From Azospirillum brasilense (GTDB lineage: Bacteria > Pseudomonadota > Alphaproteobacteria > Azospirillales > Azospirillaceae): a DNA stretch of 64,000 nucleotides. The stretch lies in contig NZ_CP012914.1 of the NCBI RefSeq assembly GCF_001315015.1, forward strand, positions 620,001 through 684,000, read 5' to 3'. Below, in pieces: positions 43,882 to 53,127 of the stretch. The stretch's first letter is position 1. Every line of letters begins with the position of its first letter. The position numbers and the translations under genes were made by a program. The notes under the pieces were generated by a model that was not told the DNA's origin, did no database searches, and saw nothing but the letters and a program-made list of their open reading frames with translations.

Positions 43882-45846
43882 ATGGTGACTTCGGTGACGT
43901 CCAACATCGCCATCACGCTGCCCGACGGCAGCGTGCGGGAGTTCGACCGGCCGGTGACGGGGCTTGAGATTGCCCAGTCGATCGGGCCGCGCCTTGCCAA
44001 GGATGCGCTTGCCGTCAAGCTCGACGGCGAGGTGAAGGACCTCACCACCACCGTCACCACCAACGCCAAGATCGAGATCGTCACGCGCAGTCATCCCGAC
44101 GCGCTGGAGGTCATCCGTCACGACGCCGCCCACGTCCTCGCCGACGCCGTGCAGAAGCTCTATCCGGGCACGCAAGTGACCATCGGTCCGGCGATCGCCA
44201 ACGGCTTCTATTACGACTTCGCGCGCGAGGAACCCTTCACGCCCGACGATCTGCAAAAGATCGAGGCGAAGATGCGCGAGATCGTCGCCAAGGACGTTCC
44301 CATCGTGCGCGAGGTCTGGACCCGCGACGATGCGGTCGCCTACTTCAAAAAGCTCGGCGAGCATTACAAGGCTGAGCTGATCGAAGCGATCCCGGCGGAC
44401 CAGGACATCAGCGTCTACCGCCAGGACGACTGGCTGGACCTGTGCCGCGGCCCGCACGCCCCGACCACCGGCAAGGTCGGCAACGGCTTCAAGCTGATGA
44501 AGGTGGCCGGCGCCTACTGGCGCGGCGACAGCCGCAACCCGATGCTTCAGCGCATCTACGGCACCGCGTGGCGCGACGAGAAGGAGCTGAAGGCCTACCT
44601 GCACCAGCTTGAGGAGGCGGAGAAGCGCGACCACCGCCGGCTGGGCAAGGAGCTGGACCTGTTCCACGTGCAGGAGGAGGCCGTCGGCTCGGTCTTCTGG
44701 CACCCGAAGGGCTGGACGCTGTTCCGCACGCTGGAGACCTACATCCGCACCAAGCTGAGCCAGGCGGACTACGTCGAGGTCAAGACGCCGCAGCTCATCG
44801 ACAGCTCGCTGTTCAAGGCGTCGGGCCACTGGGACATGTATGGCGACAACATGTTCAAGGTCTCGGCGGACGACGGCGAGAAGATGCTCGGCATCAAGCC
44901 GATGAACTGTCCGGGCCATGTGCAGATCTTCAAGCACGGGCTGCGTTCCTACCGCGACCTGCCGATCCGCATGGCGGAGTTCGGGGCCTGCCACCGCAAC
45001 GAGCCGTCGGGCGCGCTGCACGGCATCCTGCGCGTGCGCGCCTTCACCCAGGACGACGCCCACATCTTCTGCACCGAAGATCAGGTTGCGAGCGAGGCGG
45101 CGGAGTATTTCAAGCTGCAGCTCGGCGTGTACCGGGATCTGGGCTTCGACAAGATCGCGGTGAAGCTGGCGCTGCGTCCCGACGTCCGCACCGGCTCCGA
45201 CGACCTGTGGGACCGGGCGGAGGGCGCGCTGCGCCAAGCACTCGACGCCGCCGGGCTGGAGTATGAGGACCTGCCGGGCGAGGGCGCCTTCTACGGCCCG
45301 AAGGTGGAGTTCCACCTGACCGACGCCATCGGGCGCACTTGGCAGTGCGGCACGCTCCAGTACGATCCGAACCTCCCCGAGCGGCTGGACGCCTCCTACA
45401 TCGGCGAGGACGGCGCCCGCCACCGTCCGGTGATGCTGCACCGGGCCATCCTGGGGTCGCTTGAACGCTTCATCGGCATGCTGATCGAGCATTACGCCGG
45501 CAAGTTCCCGATGTGGCTCGCGCCGGTCCAGGCGGTGGTCTGCACCATCACCAACGAGGCCGACGGCTACGGGCAGGAGGTCGTCAGCCTGCTGAAGCGC
45601 CGCGGCATCCGGGCCGAACTCGACACCCGGAACGAGAAGATCAACCTGAAGGTCCGTGAACACAGCCTTCAGAAGGTTCCCGTCCTGGTGGTCGTGGGCA
45701 AGCGCGAGGCGGAGGAGCGGACCGTCGCGCTGCGTACCCTCGGTGGTAAGGATCAGGAAGTTCTTGCCCTCGACGCCGCGCTCAATAAACTGAGCGAGGA
45801 GGCGAGGTCCCCCGCGGGCGCCGCCGCTTTCGATTCGCCGTTCTAA
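43882..45846 (+). CDS. thrS: Threonyl-tRNA synthetase
   Basis: A 654-residue class II synthetase that charges tRNA-Thr. Domains: TGS (about 6-68), editing/SAD domain with [12 protein letters not shown] and DLCRGPHAP, catalytic core with motif 2 [21 protein letters not shown], the zinc ligand Cys in [11 protein letters not shown], motif 3 [14 protein letters not shown], and the anticodon-binding domain ending with [16 protein letters not shown]. Complete length. infC follows 75 bases after its stop, as in many bacteria. Confidence 0.98.
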   Translation: MVTSVTSNIAITLPDGSVREFDRPVTGLEIAQSIGPRLAKDALAVKLDGEVKDLTTTVTTNAKIEIVTRSHPDALEVIRHDAAHVLADAVQKLYPGTQVTIGPAIANGFYYDFAREEPFTPDDLQKIEAKMREIVAKDVPIVREVWTRDDAVAYFKKLGEHYKAELIEAIPADQDISVYRQDDWLDLCRGPHAPTTGKVGNGFKLMKVAGAYWRGDSRNPMLQRIYGTAWRDEKELKAYLHQLEEAEKRDHRRLGKELDLFHVQEEAVGSVFWHPKGWTLFRTLETYIRTKLSQADYVEVKTPQLIDSSLFKASGHWDMYGDNMFKVSADDGEKMLGIKPMNCPGHVQIFKHGLRSYRDLPIRMAEFGACHRNEPSGALHGILRVRAFTQDDAHIFCTEDQVASEAAEYFKLQLGVYRDLGFDKIAVKLALRPDVRTGSDDLWDRAEGALRQALDAAGLEYEDLPGEGAFYGPKVEFHLTDAIGRTWQCGTLQYDPNLPERLDASYIGEDGARHRPVMLHRAILGSLERFIGMLIEHYAGKFPMWLAPVQAVVCTITNEADGYGQEVVSLLKRRGIRAELDTRNEKINLKVREHSLQKVPVLVVVGKREAEERTVALRTLGGKDQEVLALDAALNKLSEEARSPAGAAAFDSPF

Positions 45847-45921
45847 CCGACCGCACCGTCCGGGCGGGCCTTCCTCCGGGAGGTCGCGCCCCGGTGGGTT
45901 TCCAGTCATGGAGAAGCGTCC

Positions 45922-46458
45922 ATAGCCAGGATACCGTCCGAAGCCGCTCCGACCCGCGATGGACCGCGGGTGAACCGGGAGATCACGGCTCGCTCGATCC
46001 GTCTCGTCGGTGCCGACGGCGAGATGGTGGGCGTCGTTTCGCTGCGCGATGCGCTGCTGGCCGCTGAGGATGCGGGCCTCGACCTCGTCGAGATCGCCCC
46101 CCAGGCGGAGCCTCCTGTCTGCAAGATCCTCGACTATGGCAAGTACAAGTACGAGGCGCAGAAGAAGGCCGCTGAGGCCCGCAAGAAGCAGAAGATCATC
46201 GAGGTGAAGGAGATCAAACTCCGACCCAACATCGATGACAACGACTACGACGTGAAGATGCGCTCGGCCCGCCGCTTCCTTGAGGAAGGCGACAAGGTCA
46301 AGGTGACCATGCGCTTCCGCGGGCGCGAGATGGCGCACCAGGATCTTGGCATGAACGTGCTGGTCCGCGTGCGCGACGAGTTGGACGAACTGGCGAAGGT
46401 CGAGCAGATGCCGAAGCTCGAAGGCCGCCAGATGGTCATGGTCCTGGCGCCAAGATAA
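45922..46458 (+). CDS. infC: Translation initiation factor IF-3, probable AUA start
   Basis: IF-3 binds the 30S subunit, checks the initiator codon and blocks premature joining of 50S. I place the start at ATA 45922: GGAG at 45910-45913 lies 8 bases upstream, and the frame then reads [20 protein letters not shown], the normal alphaproteobacterial N-terminus. The first conventional start, GTG at 45970, would remove 16 residues. No ATG is in frame before it, since the ATG at 45908 is out of frame. The protein (178 residues) has the N-domain ([20 protein letters not shown]), linker and C-domain ([34 protein letters not shown]). Rare AUU/AUA/AUC starts are known for infC and allow IF-3 to repress itself. 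Confidence 0.88.
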   Translation: MARIPSEAAPTRDGPRVNREITARSIRLVGADGEMVGVVSLRDALLAAEDAGLDLVEIAPQAEPPVCKILDYGKYKYEAQKKAAEARKKQKIIEVKEIKLRPNIDDNDYDVKMRSARRFLEEGDKVKVTMRFRGREMAHQDLGMNVLVRVRDELDELAKVEQMPKLEGRQMVMVLAPR

Positions 46459-46520
46459 GGCGCCGAGGTGATCCTTCGGCGCGACGGCCCGACCGCCTTC
46501 GGCAAAGCGCACGCGTTCTC

Positions 46521-46552
46521 AAAAAAGCCCGCCGAAACCGGCGGGCTTTTTT
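46521..46552 (+). terminator. Rho-independent terminator of thrS-infC
   Basis: GCCCGCCG (46527-46534) pairs with CGGCGGGC (46539-46546) and is followed by six T. It ends the thrS-infC transcript; rpmI and rplT, which follow infC in many bacteria, are not here. Confidence 0.9.
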
Positions 46553-46659
46553 GTTGGGCGGCGGGGCCGTTGCGGCGGTCCGCAATTACGGGGTAGCGGC
46601 ATTGTGGAAGCGGGGCAGCGCGCCGACGTGAGGCTCATCCCGCCTCCAACATCCGGCCT

Positions 46660-48501
46660 ATGCCCCGACCCTCTCTGTTCCGCCGCGCCGCCCTGGCTTT
46701 GACGCTCGCGCTGCCGCTGCTGTCCGGCCTGTCCGCGCCACCCCCCGCCCAGGCGATGGACCTGTTCGGGGACGAGTTCCGCACCGTCGACGATGTGCTG
46801 GCGTACAACCGCGGCCACGGCGTGCGCTTCCTCGACCGCCAGGGCCGCTTCATCGGGTCCATCGGCGAGACGTACGGCGACACGCTGACGCTGGAGAAGT
46901 TGCCGAAGCACCTGATCCAGGCGCTGATCGCCAAGGAGGACCGGCGCTATCTGGAGCATGACGGCATCGACTTCCAGGGGCTGGCCCGCGCGCTGGCTGT
47001 GGCGGTGACCTCCGGCCGCTTCAGCCAGGGCGGCAGCACGCTGACCCAGCAGACGATGAAGCTGATCTTCCTCAACCGCTACAACCGCTGGTCCCGCAAG
47101 GCGTATGAGCTGTACAGCGCCAGCGATTTCGAGGAGCAGCTCGGCAAGAAGAACGTCCTGTACCTGTACCTCAACCGCGCCTATTTCGGTTTCGGCGCGT
47201 ACGGGGTAGACGCCGCGGCCCGCGTTTTCTTCGGCAAGCCGGCGGGCAAGCTGTCGCTGAAGGAATCGGCGATGCTCGTCGGCGCGCTGCCCGCCCCCTC
47301 CCGCCTGAATCCCTTTGCCGATCTGGAAAAGGCGGAGGCCAAGGCCGCCCTGGTGCTCGACGCCATGGCCGACGCCGGCTTCATCACCGAACGCACGGCG
47401 GAGCAGACCAAGCGCCAGCGCCCCATGCTGGCCGCGGCCAACAAGGCGGCGGTGCTGTCCACCGGCCATTTCCGCGAGACGGCCAAGGCCCGCTTTGATC
47501 GTTTTGCCGCCGACCGCTACGGCGGCGATCTTCCAGGGCCGACCTTCACCGCGCGGACCACGCTCGACCGCGATCTTCAGGCCGCCGCCCTGCGCAGCGT
47601 GGAGACCACCCTGAAGCGCCACGCCAAGAGCCTGGGCGACGCAGAGGTCGCCCTGGTCGCCCTGGACGGCGACGGGGCGATTTTGGCGATGATCGGCGGG
47701 CGCGACGCGGCGGCGCGGCGCGACCACTTCAACCGCGCGCTCCAGGCGCGCCGCCAGCCCGGCTCGGCCTTCAAGCTGTTCGTCTTTCTGGCGGCGCTGG
47801 AGCGCGGGCTGACCCCGGCGTCCCCGGTGGACGGGTCCCGCATGGAGTTCACGGACGGGCGGGCCATCCGCAATTTCGACAACCGCTATCCGTCCTCGGT
47901 GACGCTGGCCGACGCCTTCGCCCATTCCACCAACACGGCCTCGGCCCGGCTGACCCGCGGCCATGCGGAGGAGATCGCCGCTGCCGCCCGCCGTCTCGGC
48001 GTCGAATCGCCGCTGGAACCGGATCTCGGCCTTGCGCTGGGGGTCAGCGAGGTGTCGCTGCTGGAGATCACCCAGGCCTACGCGGTGGTCGCCAACGGCG
48101 GCAGCAAGGTCAGTGGCCATCTGTTCCAGCGCATCGGCGATCCCGTCGGGCGGACCATCTACAGCTACACCCCGTCGAAAGCGGACCGGGTGATCGACCC
48201 GCAGACCGCGGCCACCCTGAAATCCATGCTGTCGTCGGTCATGCGGGACGGCACCGGCAAGACGGCCCGCCTGCCGGCGGCGCTAGCCAAACGGGGCGCG
48301 GGCGGCAAGACCGGCACCACCAACGATTACCGGGACGCCTGGTTCATTGGCTTTGCCGACGGCGTGGCCGGACGCGGGCTGACGGTGGGCGTATGGGTCG
48401 GCAACGACGGCAACACGCCAATGAAGGGGGTAACCGGCGGCTCCGTCCCGGCGGAAATCTGGCGCCGCTTCATGGTCGAGGCCGCCCGGGTGAAGGGTTA
48501 G
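46660..48501 (+). CDS. Class A penicillin-binding protein (transglycosylase/transpeptidase)
   Basis: A 613-residue bifunctional cell-wall enzyme. A signal-anchor or signal peptide is at about 8-33 (RAALALTLALPLLSGLSAPP). The GT51 domain has IAKEDRRYLEHDGIDFQGL (catalytic Glu), GGSTLTQQTMKL, RWSRKAYELYSASDFEE and YLNRAYFGFGAYGVDAAARVFFGK. The transpeptidase domain has RRQPGSAFKLF (Ser of SxxK), AHSTNTAS (SxN) and GGKTGTTNDYRDAW (KTG). All catalytic motifs are present. It would polymerise and cross-link peptidoglycan in the periplasm. The C-terminus ends soon after KTG, so it is compact. Confidence 0.92.
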   Translation: MPRPSLFRRAALALTLALPLLSGLSAPPPAQAMDLFGDEFRTVDDVLAYNRGHGVRFLDRQGRFIGSIGETYGDTLTLEKLPKHLIQALIAKEDRRYLEHDGIDFQGLARALAVAVTSGRFSQGGSTLTQQTMKLIFLNRYNRWSRKAYELYSASDFEEQLGKKNVLYLYLNRAYFGFGAYGVDAAARVFFGKPAGKLSLKESAMLVGALPAPSRLNPFADLEKAEAKAALVLDAMADAGFITERTAEQTKRQRPMLAAANKAAVLSTGHFRETAKARFDRFAADRYGGDLPGPTFTARTTLDRDLQAAALRSVETTLKRHAKSLGDAEVALVALDGDGAILAMIGGRDAAARRDHFNRALQARRQPGSAFKLFVFLAALERGLTPASPVDGSRMEFTDGRAIRNFDNRYPSSVTLADAFAHSTNTASARLTRGHAEEIAAAARRLGVESPLEPDLGLALGVSEVSLLEITQAYAVVANGGSKVSGHLFQRIGDPVGRTIYSYTPSKADRVIDPQTAATLKSMLSSVMRDGTGKTARLPAALAKRGAGGKTGTTNDYRDAWFIGFADGVAGRGLTVGVWVGNDGNTPMKGVTGGSVPAEIWRRFMVEAARVKG

Positions 48502-49169
48502 CGGCCCTTCGCCCCGGCGAGCAAGGACGCGCCGACGAAGCCGAGCGCCCGCCCGTTCCGCCCGACCTCGTACCAGGACCCGAAGGCGGCCATCACGGTG
48601 ACCGTTTCTCCCCGTTCCAGGACGTCCGCCACCTTGGCGTCGCAGAAGGGGGCGACGCGCAGGTTCGCCGCGGCGCGGACGCGCACCCGCGTCCCCACGG
48701 CGATGGTCGGGCGGCGCGTGTTGGCGCTGCGCTCCTCGGTGATATGGCCGGGCAGGGCGCAGCCGCGATCCTCCTTCGAGGCCTTAGCGTAGCCGCCTTT
48801 GAAACGGTTCGTCGGCGAGCTTTCCGCAACCGCCGCAGGGGCGGGGCCAGCCGGTTTGCGGGCCGGCAGCGGGCCGGCAAGGGTGTCGGAGGTGGTCGGC
48901 ACCGGGGGCTCCGCCGCGGGAACAGCGGCGGTGGCCGGTTCCGTCGCCGCCGCTGTTGATGGCGCGGGCGCGGTCAGCAGCGGCACGGGAAGCAACGGCG
49001 CCAGACCCTGCGGCGCCGCTTTCCCGAGCGTTCCAAGCGGAGTCAGCCGGGGCAGAACGGCGGTCGGCGGCGGGCGCGGCGTGAAGGTCGGTTCGGCCTC
49101 GTCCGCCCGCGCCGAGGGGCCGCCGAACAGCGCCAGAAGGCCGAGAAGGGAAAGGGCGACCCGGCGCAT
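48498..49169 (-). CDS. Secreted SH3-domain protein
   Basis: About 223 residues from ATG 49169, 8 bases after the stop of the upstream gene. The signal peptide is MRRVALSLLGLLALFGGPSA with cleavage near SARA. A long Pro/Ala-rich low-complexity middle precedes a C-terminal bacterial SH3 domain (about 145-220): VGTRVRVRAAANLRVAPFCD, DVLERGETVTVMAAFGSWYEV and GRALGFVGASLL. Such domains bind peptidoglycan or proteins in the periplasm. It overlaps the stop of the penicillin-binding protein gene on the opposite strand by 4 bases. Confidence 0.75.
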   Translation of the reverse strand: MRRVALSLLGLLALFGGPSARADEAEPTFTPRPPPTAVLPRLTPLGTLGKAAPQGLAPLLPVPLLTAPAPSTAAATEPATAAVPAAEPPVPTTSDTLAGPLPARKPAGPAPAAVAESSPTNRFKGGYAKASKEDRGCALPGHITEERSANTRRPTIAVGTRVRVRAAANLRVAPFCDAKVADVLERGETVTVMAAFGSWYEVGRNGRALGFVGASLLAGAKGR

Positions 49170-49177
49170 CCGCCGCC

Positions 49178-50314
49178 TCAATCCACGACGATGCGGGCGA
49201 TGAGCGCGGGCAGGGTCTGGCAGCGGAACAGCCCGTCCATGGTCAGGTGCTCGGTCAGGCGCAGGGACAGGGCGCAACCGTAGGCGTTCACCGTCAGGGT
49301 GGTCTGCGCCAGCGTGCCGATAGCGGCGGAGGGCTTGGCAATGCTGTAGCCGGGGGCGCCCAGCCGCCCGGCAATCGCGCCGCTGATCGGGTTGAAGGAG
49401 TCGATCTCCAGCGTCAGCGGACCCAGATTGTTCAGCACCGTTTCGGAATGCGGGTCCTCCTTCGTCGCGTAGAGCTGCACCGGTACCGCCTTGCGGCGGG
49501 CGATCCAGTCCTTCAGCGCCAGATTGCCCAGCACCGCGTCGCGGCTTTGCAGCGCCGCCTCCATGGCGATCTGGCGCAGCGACGGGTCGTTGCCGCCCAG
49601 TGCCGCCTCGTAGGCGGCGATCCGCACCGGGCGGTCGGCCTCCGAAATCCGGGCACGGAGGTCGGCGACCTGCGCCGCACGGGCCTCCTCCTGCCGCCGT
49701 TCGGCGGCGGCGCGCTCGTGCTCGGCCTTGGTCGCGGCGGTCTGCCGGGCGAGCAGATCCTCCTCGCGGCGCCGCCGCGCGTCCTCCTCGGCGCCGCGGG
49801 CCTCGGTGTCGCGGGCGATCTGGTCACGCAGGCGGTTGGCCTCGGCGGAACCGGCCAGCACCGGGCGGCCGGGAAGCTCCTCCAGCGGTTGGCCGATGCC
49901 CTCCAGCACCTCCGGGTTGCGCAATTCGATGCGCGCGCTCCAGCCGTTGGGGCCGAGCGTGGCGACCGCCGTGGCACTGAGCGTCTTCTCCAGCCCGGCC
50001 TCGGCCACGGGGCGGATGAAGGTCACGGCGCCATCCCGGCTTTCCACCCTGTAGGTCGGCTTGGCGAGCCGCAGCCTTGCGCCGATTCGGACGGCGGCCC
50101 GCGATTCGGCGGATTTCGCGGCGGGCTTGCCATCGGGCGCCGGGGCGGGAATCGGGTCCGCCGTCACCTCCTCGACGGTCCAGAGGGGCGGGACGAGGCG
50201 CGACACCTCGGCGCGGATGCGGTCGATGGGCAGGTCGGACGCGTGGGCTGGCAGAAGGGGAGCCAGCCCGGCCATCAGCGTCACCGCGATCCCCCACGCC
50301 GCCGGCCGCACCAT
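49178..50314 (-). CDS. Exported protein of unknown function with Arg/Glu-rich coiled coil
   Basis: A 378-residue protein from ATG 50314. The signal peptide is within AAWGIAVTLMAGLAPLLPAH, cleaved before SDLPID. The N-terminal half is beta-like (LRLAKPTYRVESRDGAVTFI). A charged coiled coil lies at about 155-210 (ARRRREEDLLARQTAATKAE). The C-terminal 120 residues, LYATKEDPHSETVLNNLGPL onward, end with a Cys pair (YGCALS and FRCQTL) that could form a disulfide. No family recognised. Probably in an operon with the SH3 gene 8 bases downstream. Confidence 0.65.
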   Translation of the reverse strand: MVRPAAWGIAVTLMAGLAPLLPAHASDLPIDRIRAEVSRLVPPLWTVEEVTADPIPAPAPDGKPAAKSAESRAAVRIGARLRLAKPTYRVESRDGAVTFIRPVAEAGLEKTLSATAVATLGPNGWSARIELRNPEVLEGIGQPLEELPGRPVLAGSAEANRLRDQIARDTEARGAEEDARRRREEDLLARQTAATKAEHERAAAERRQEEARAAQVADLRARISEADRPVRIAAYEAALGGNDPSLRQIAMEAALQSRDAVLGNLALKDWIARRKAVPVQLYATKEDPHSETVLNNLGPLTLEIDSFNPISGAIAGRLGAPGYSIAKPSAAIGTLAQTTLTVNAYGCALSLRLTEHLTMDGLFRCQTLPALIARIVVD

Positions 50315-50583
50315 CGCTCGTTCTCCATCGGAAGTGACCACTACAGCTTGTGCCGATTCGTCCAGGCACTGGTACAGCGAAGCCGCCGGCGAAGGGAAGC
50401 GGCTTTTGCCCGGGCCGGGGTCGCCCGGTGACTGGAACGGTGAACACGGGGGCGGGATCGCGACCACCGGTCGAAATTGGCTTTGTGCCCACACGCTGCT
50501 TGCAATATCATCATACAAGTGAATGTATATTCGCCGGAAATGCGAGCGCCTTTCCGCAACGGCAGGGGACCAAGGGCAACGAT

Positions 50584-50904
50584 ATGGCGGGCAGACAGGG
50601 GAACAAGGAAGGGCCGGTCCTGGTCTGTCGCAATGTCAAGGTTTCGGGCCGACGCACCAGTCTTCGGATGGAGCCCTATATTTGGGAATCCTTGAAGGAA
50701 ATCTGTGAGCGTGAGGGGCTGACGCTGAACGACATCTGCACCCAGATCGATCAAAGGCGCGGAGAGGCGAATTTGACCGCCTCGATCCGCGTCTTCATTG
50801 TCAGCTATTTCCGCAACGCCATCGGAAGCCGCGGCTTTTCCGAAGACGGGCCATCCACCATTCTGCGCAAGGCCATGGACGACGCCATCCCGCCCTTCGA
50901 CTGA
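50584..50904 (+). CDS. Ribbon-helix-helix domain protein
   Basis: A 106-residue protein from ATG 50584. The segment KVSGRRTSLRMEPYIWESLKEICEREGLTLNDICTQIDQRRG is the RHH_4 fold typical of alphaproteobacterial proteins: a strand (RRTSLRME), then two helices. These dimeric proteins usually bind DNA as regulators. The C-terminal LTASIRVFIVSYFRNAI continues the family pattern. It is a single gene, divergent from the secreted protein at 50314 and convergent with the HAD gene. Its target is unknown. Confidence 0.85.
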   Translation: MAGRQGNKEGPVLVCRNVKVSGRRTSLRMEPYIWESLKEICEREGLTLNDICTQIDQRRGEANLTASIRVFIVSYFRNAIGSRGFSEDGPSTILRKAMDDAIPPFD

Positions 50905-50929
50905 GGAGCCGGATGGCGGTGGTTTCCCT

Positions 50930-51805
50930 TTACCAGCGCAGGCTGGGGAGGCCGTAGGTCGGCTGATGGCCGGCCGCAGCCGCGGCGGCCGCCAGCTTGG
51001 CCGGATCGACGGCCTCGCCCCAGGCGCCGCCCAACTCTTCCCGATGAATGCCGAAGGTGACCAGCGCCACGTCGATCCCGGCGGCGTTGGCCCCGGCCAC
51101 ATCGGTGCGCAGGCTGTCGCCCACCGCCAGGATGCGCCCCTTGTCCTTGATGCCCATCAGCGACAGGCAGCGGTCATAGACCGGGGCGTGCGGCTTGCCG
51201 TGCCAGAAGACGTTGCCGCCCATCGCCTGGTAACGCTGGGCCAGCGTGCCGGCGCAGATGACCATCTGCTCGCCGACCATCACGATCAGGTCGGGGTTGG
51301 CGCAGACCATCGGCAGGTTGCGGCGGCGGCAGGCCTCCAGCGCCGGCTCGTAGACCGACAGCGACTCTCCAAAGTCGACGATGCCGGTGTTCACGACGAA
51401 ATCGGCCTCGTCCGGCGACGCCACGAGCGTGTAGTCCAACCCCTCATACACGTCCATGTCGCGGTCCGGACCGATGTGGAACAGCCGCCGCCCCAGCGCG
51501 GCGTGCCACGGGTCGTCGCGGTCGCGCAGCGCGTCGTAGGCGGCCTCGCCCGAGGTCATGACGTGGTGGTAGCGCTCCCGCCCGATCCCCATGCCGTCCA
51601 GCTTGGCGATGACGCCGCCGGTGCGTCGCGGCGCGTTGGACAGCAAACAGATCACCTTGCCCGCCGCGCGCAGGCGGTCCAGGCACTCCGGCACGCCGGG
51701 ATAGGGCCGCTCGCCGTCGTGCAGGACGCCCCACAGGTCGAGGATGACCCCGTCGTAACGGTCGATGACGGGGGCGATGCCGGAAAGCTGGACGATGTCG
51801 GTCAT
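50930..51805 (-). CDS. HAD-superfamily phosphatase of the NagD-like (class IIA) type
   Basis: A 291-residue enzyme from ATG 51805. Motif I is DGVILDLWGVLHDGERPY (nucleophile Asp23), motif II LLSNAPRRTGGV, then a NagD-type cap domain with VVNTGIVDFGESL and VCANPDLIVMVG, and the C-terminal motifs WHGKPHAPVYDRCL (Lys) and RILAVGDSLRTDVAGANAAG (acidic motif IV). It matches the proteobacterial subfamily TIGR01459, substrate unknown. Upstream (minus strand) is a glycosyltransferase gene 38 bases away, so co-transcription is possible. Confidence 0.87.
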   Translation of the reverse strand: MTDIVQLSGIAPVIDRYDGVILDLWGVLHDGERPYPGVPECLDRLRAAGKVICLLSNAPRRTGGVIAKLDGMGIGRERYHHVMTSGEAAYDALRDRDDPWHAALGRRLFHIGPDRDMDVYEGLDYTLVASPDEADFVVNTGIVDFGESLSVYEPALEACRRRNLPMVCANPDLIVMVGEQMVICAGTLAQRYQAMGGNVFWHGKPHAPVYDRCLSLMGIKDKGRILAVGDSLRTDVAGANAAGIDVALVTFGIHREELGGAWGEAVDPAKLAAAAAAAGHQPTYGLPSLRW

Positions 51806-51843
51806 GGGGTCCGGTGGTGTGACGGGCAGGAAAGGGGGGCGGC

Positions 51844-53091
51844 TCAGCGGCCTTGCGCGGCCCGTTTGGGCTCGGCGAGAAGCTCCGCGTATACGGCCAG
51901 CGTGTCGGCGCACATGCGCTGCTTGGTGTAGCGCTCGGCGACGAAGGCGCGGGCGCGGGCACCGATGGCGTCGCGCTGCTCCGTCGTCAGGGACAGCGCC
52001 TCGTCCAGGGCCTTGGCCAGCGCGTCGGGATCGGCGGGCGGCACCACCCAGGCGGTTTCGCCGGGAATCACCGTCTCCTGGTAGGCGCCGATGGCGGAGA
52101 CGATCACCGGGCGGCCCATGGCCTGCGCCTCGACGATCACCCGCCCGAAGGCTTCCGGCTCCTGCGAGGCGGATACGACGACGGTGGACAGCCGGTAGGC
52201 GGCGGCCATGTCGTTGCAATGGTCGGTCATCGTGACGACGCCTTCCAGCCCGGCGCGGCGCACCTGCTCCTCCAGCTCCTGCCGGTAGCCGGTGCGGCCC
52301 TGGTCGGACCCGACGAGCAGCGCGCAGACGTCCTTGCGCCCCAGCTTCGCCAGCGCGTCGATCAGCACCGTCTGGCCCTTCCAGCGGGTCAGGCGGCCGG
52401 GCAGCAGGATCACCGGCTTGTCGTCGGGCAGCCGCCATTTCTGGGCGAGCTGGATCATGCGGGCGGAACTGACCCGTTCCGGCGCGAAGGACAGCGGGTC
52501 GATGCCGCGGTGGATGGTGCGGATGACCGCCGGATCGACGTCGTAATTCTCCAGGATGTGGCGGCGGATGAAGCCGGAGATGGCGATGATCCGCTCGCCC
52601 CGCGCCATCACCGAATTGTACCAGCGCTTCAGCCCGTTCTTGTAGTTGTACGGGGCGTGGAAGGTGGTCATGTAGCGCGCGCCGGTCGCCTGGCAGGCCA
52701 GCCAGGCGCTCCAGGCCGGGGCGCGGGAGCGGGCATGCACGATGTCCACGCCGTTCTCGCGGATGATCGCCTCCAGCTTGCGGGCGTTGCGGCGGATGAC
52801 CAGCGGGTTCTTGGAGGCCAGCGGCAGGGTGATGTGGCGGATGCCGGCGCGGTCCAGCTCCGCCGCCATCGGCCCACCTTCGGACGCCACCAGCGGCAGC
52901 GCCCCAGCCTGGGCCAGAGCCAGCGCCACGTCGATGCAGCCGCGCTCGGCCCCGCCGGTGACCAGCGCCGGCAGCACCTGGAGAACGACGGGCCGGCGGC
53001 CGGCGGCCGCGAAGGCGTCCTTCGCGAAGGCGTTGGCCGGGTTGCGCGGGTCCTCGCCGGTGCTAAGCTGGGATTCGACGTCCATAGTCAC
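51844..53091 (-). CDS. Group 1 (GT4) glycosyltransferase
   Basis: A 415-residue GT-B fold enzyme. The N-terminal domain has VLPALVTGGAERGCIDVALA, VDIVHARSRAPAW and TTFHAPYNYKNGLKRWYN; the C-terminal domain has VILLPGRLTRWKGQTVLIDAL and the EPEAFGRVIVEAQAMGRPVI motif whose Glu residues hold the donor sugar nucleotide. Such enzymes build lipopolysaccharide or exopolysaccharide. ATG 53091 and 53085 are both possible. Substrate cannot be told from sequence. It is divergent from the hydrolase gene. Confidence 0.9.
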   Translation of the reverse strand: MTMDVESQLSTGEDPRNPANAFAKDAFAAAGRRPVVLQVLPALVTGGAERGCIDVALALAQAGALPLVASEGGPMAAELDRAGIRHITLPLASKNPLVIRRNARKLEAIIRENGVDIVHARSRAPAWSAWLACQATGARYMTTFHAPYNYKNGLKRWYNSVMARGERIIAISGFIRRHILENYDVDPAVIRTIHRGIDPLSFAPERVSSARMIQLAQKWRLPDDKPVILLPGRLTRWKGQTVLIDALAKLGRKDVCALLVGSDQGRTGYRQELEEQVRRAGLEGVVTMTDHCNDMAAAYRLSTVVVSASQEPEAFGRVIVEAQAMGRPVIVSAIGAYQETVIPGETAWVVPPADPDALAKALDEALSLTTEQRDAIGARARAFVAERYTKQRMCADTLAVYAELLAEPKRAAQGR

Positions 53092-53127
53092 AGATTCCTA
53101 AAGTCCTGGCCCACAGAGGTGTCCGAA

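Noticed and set aside
43786-46512. A 908-codon open frame on the minus strand opposite thrS and infC
   Set aside because: It is a GC-driven shadow: its sequence is His/Leu/Val/Arg-rich without recognisable domains, while the plus strand carries two certain genes. Similar long shadows oppose the tail, GGDEF-EAL and portal-adjacent genes.
46519-48120. A 533-codon minus-strand frame opposite the penicillin-binding protein
   Set aside because: Composition is that of an antisense shadow; the plus strand shows all GT51 and transpeptidase motifs.
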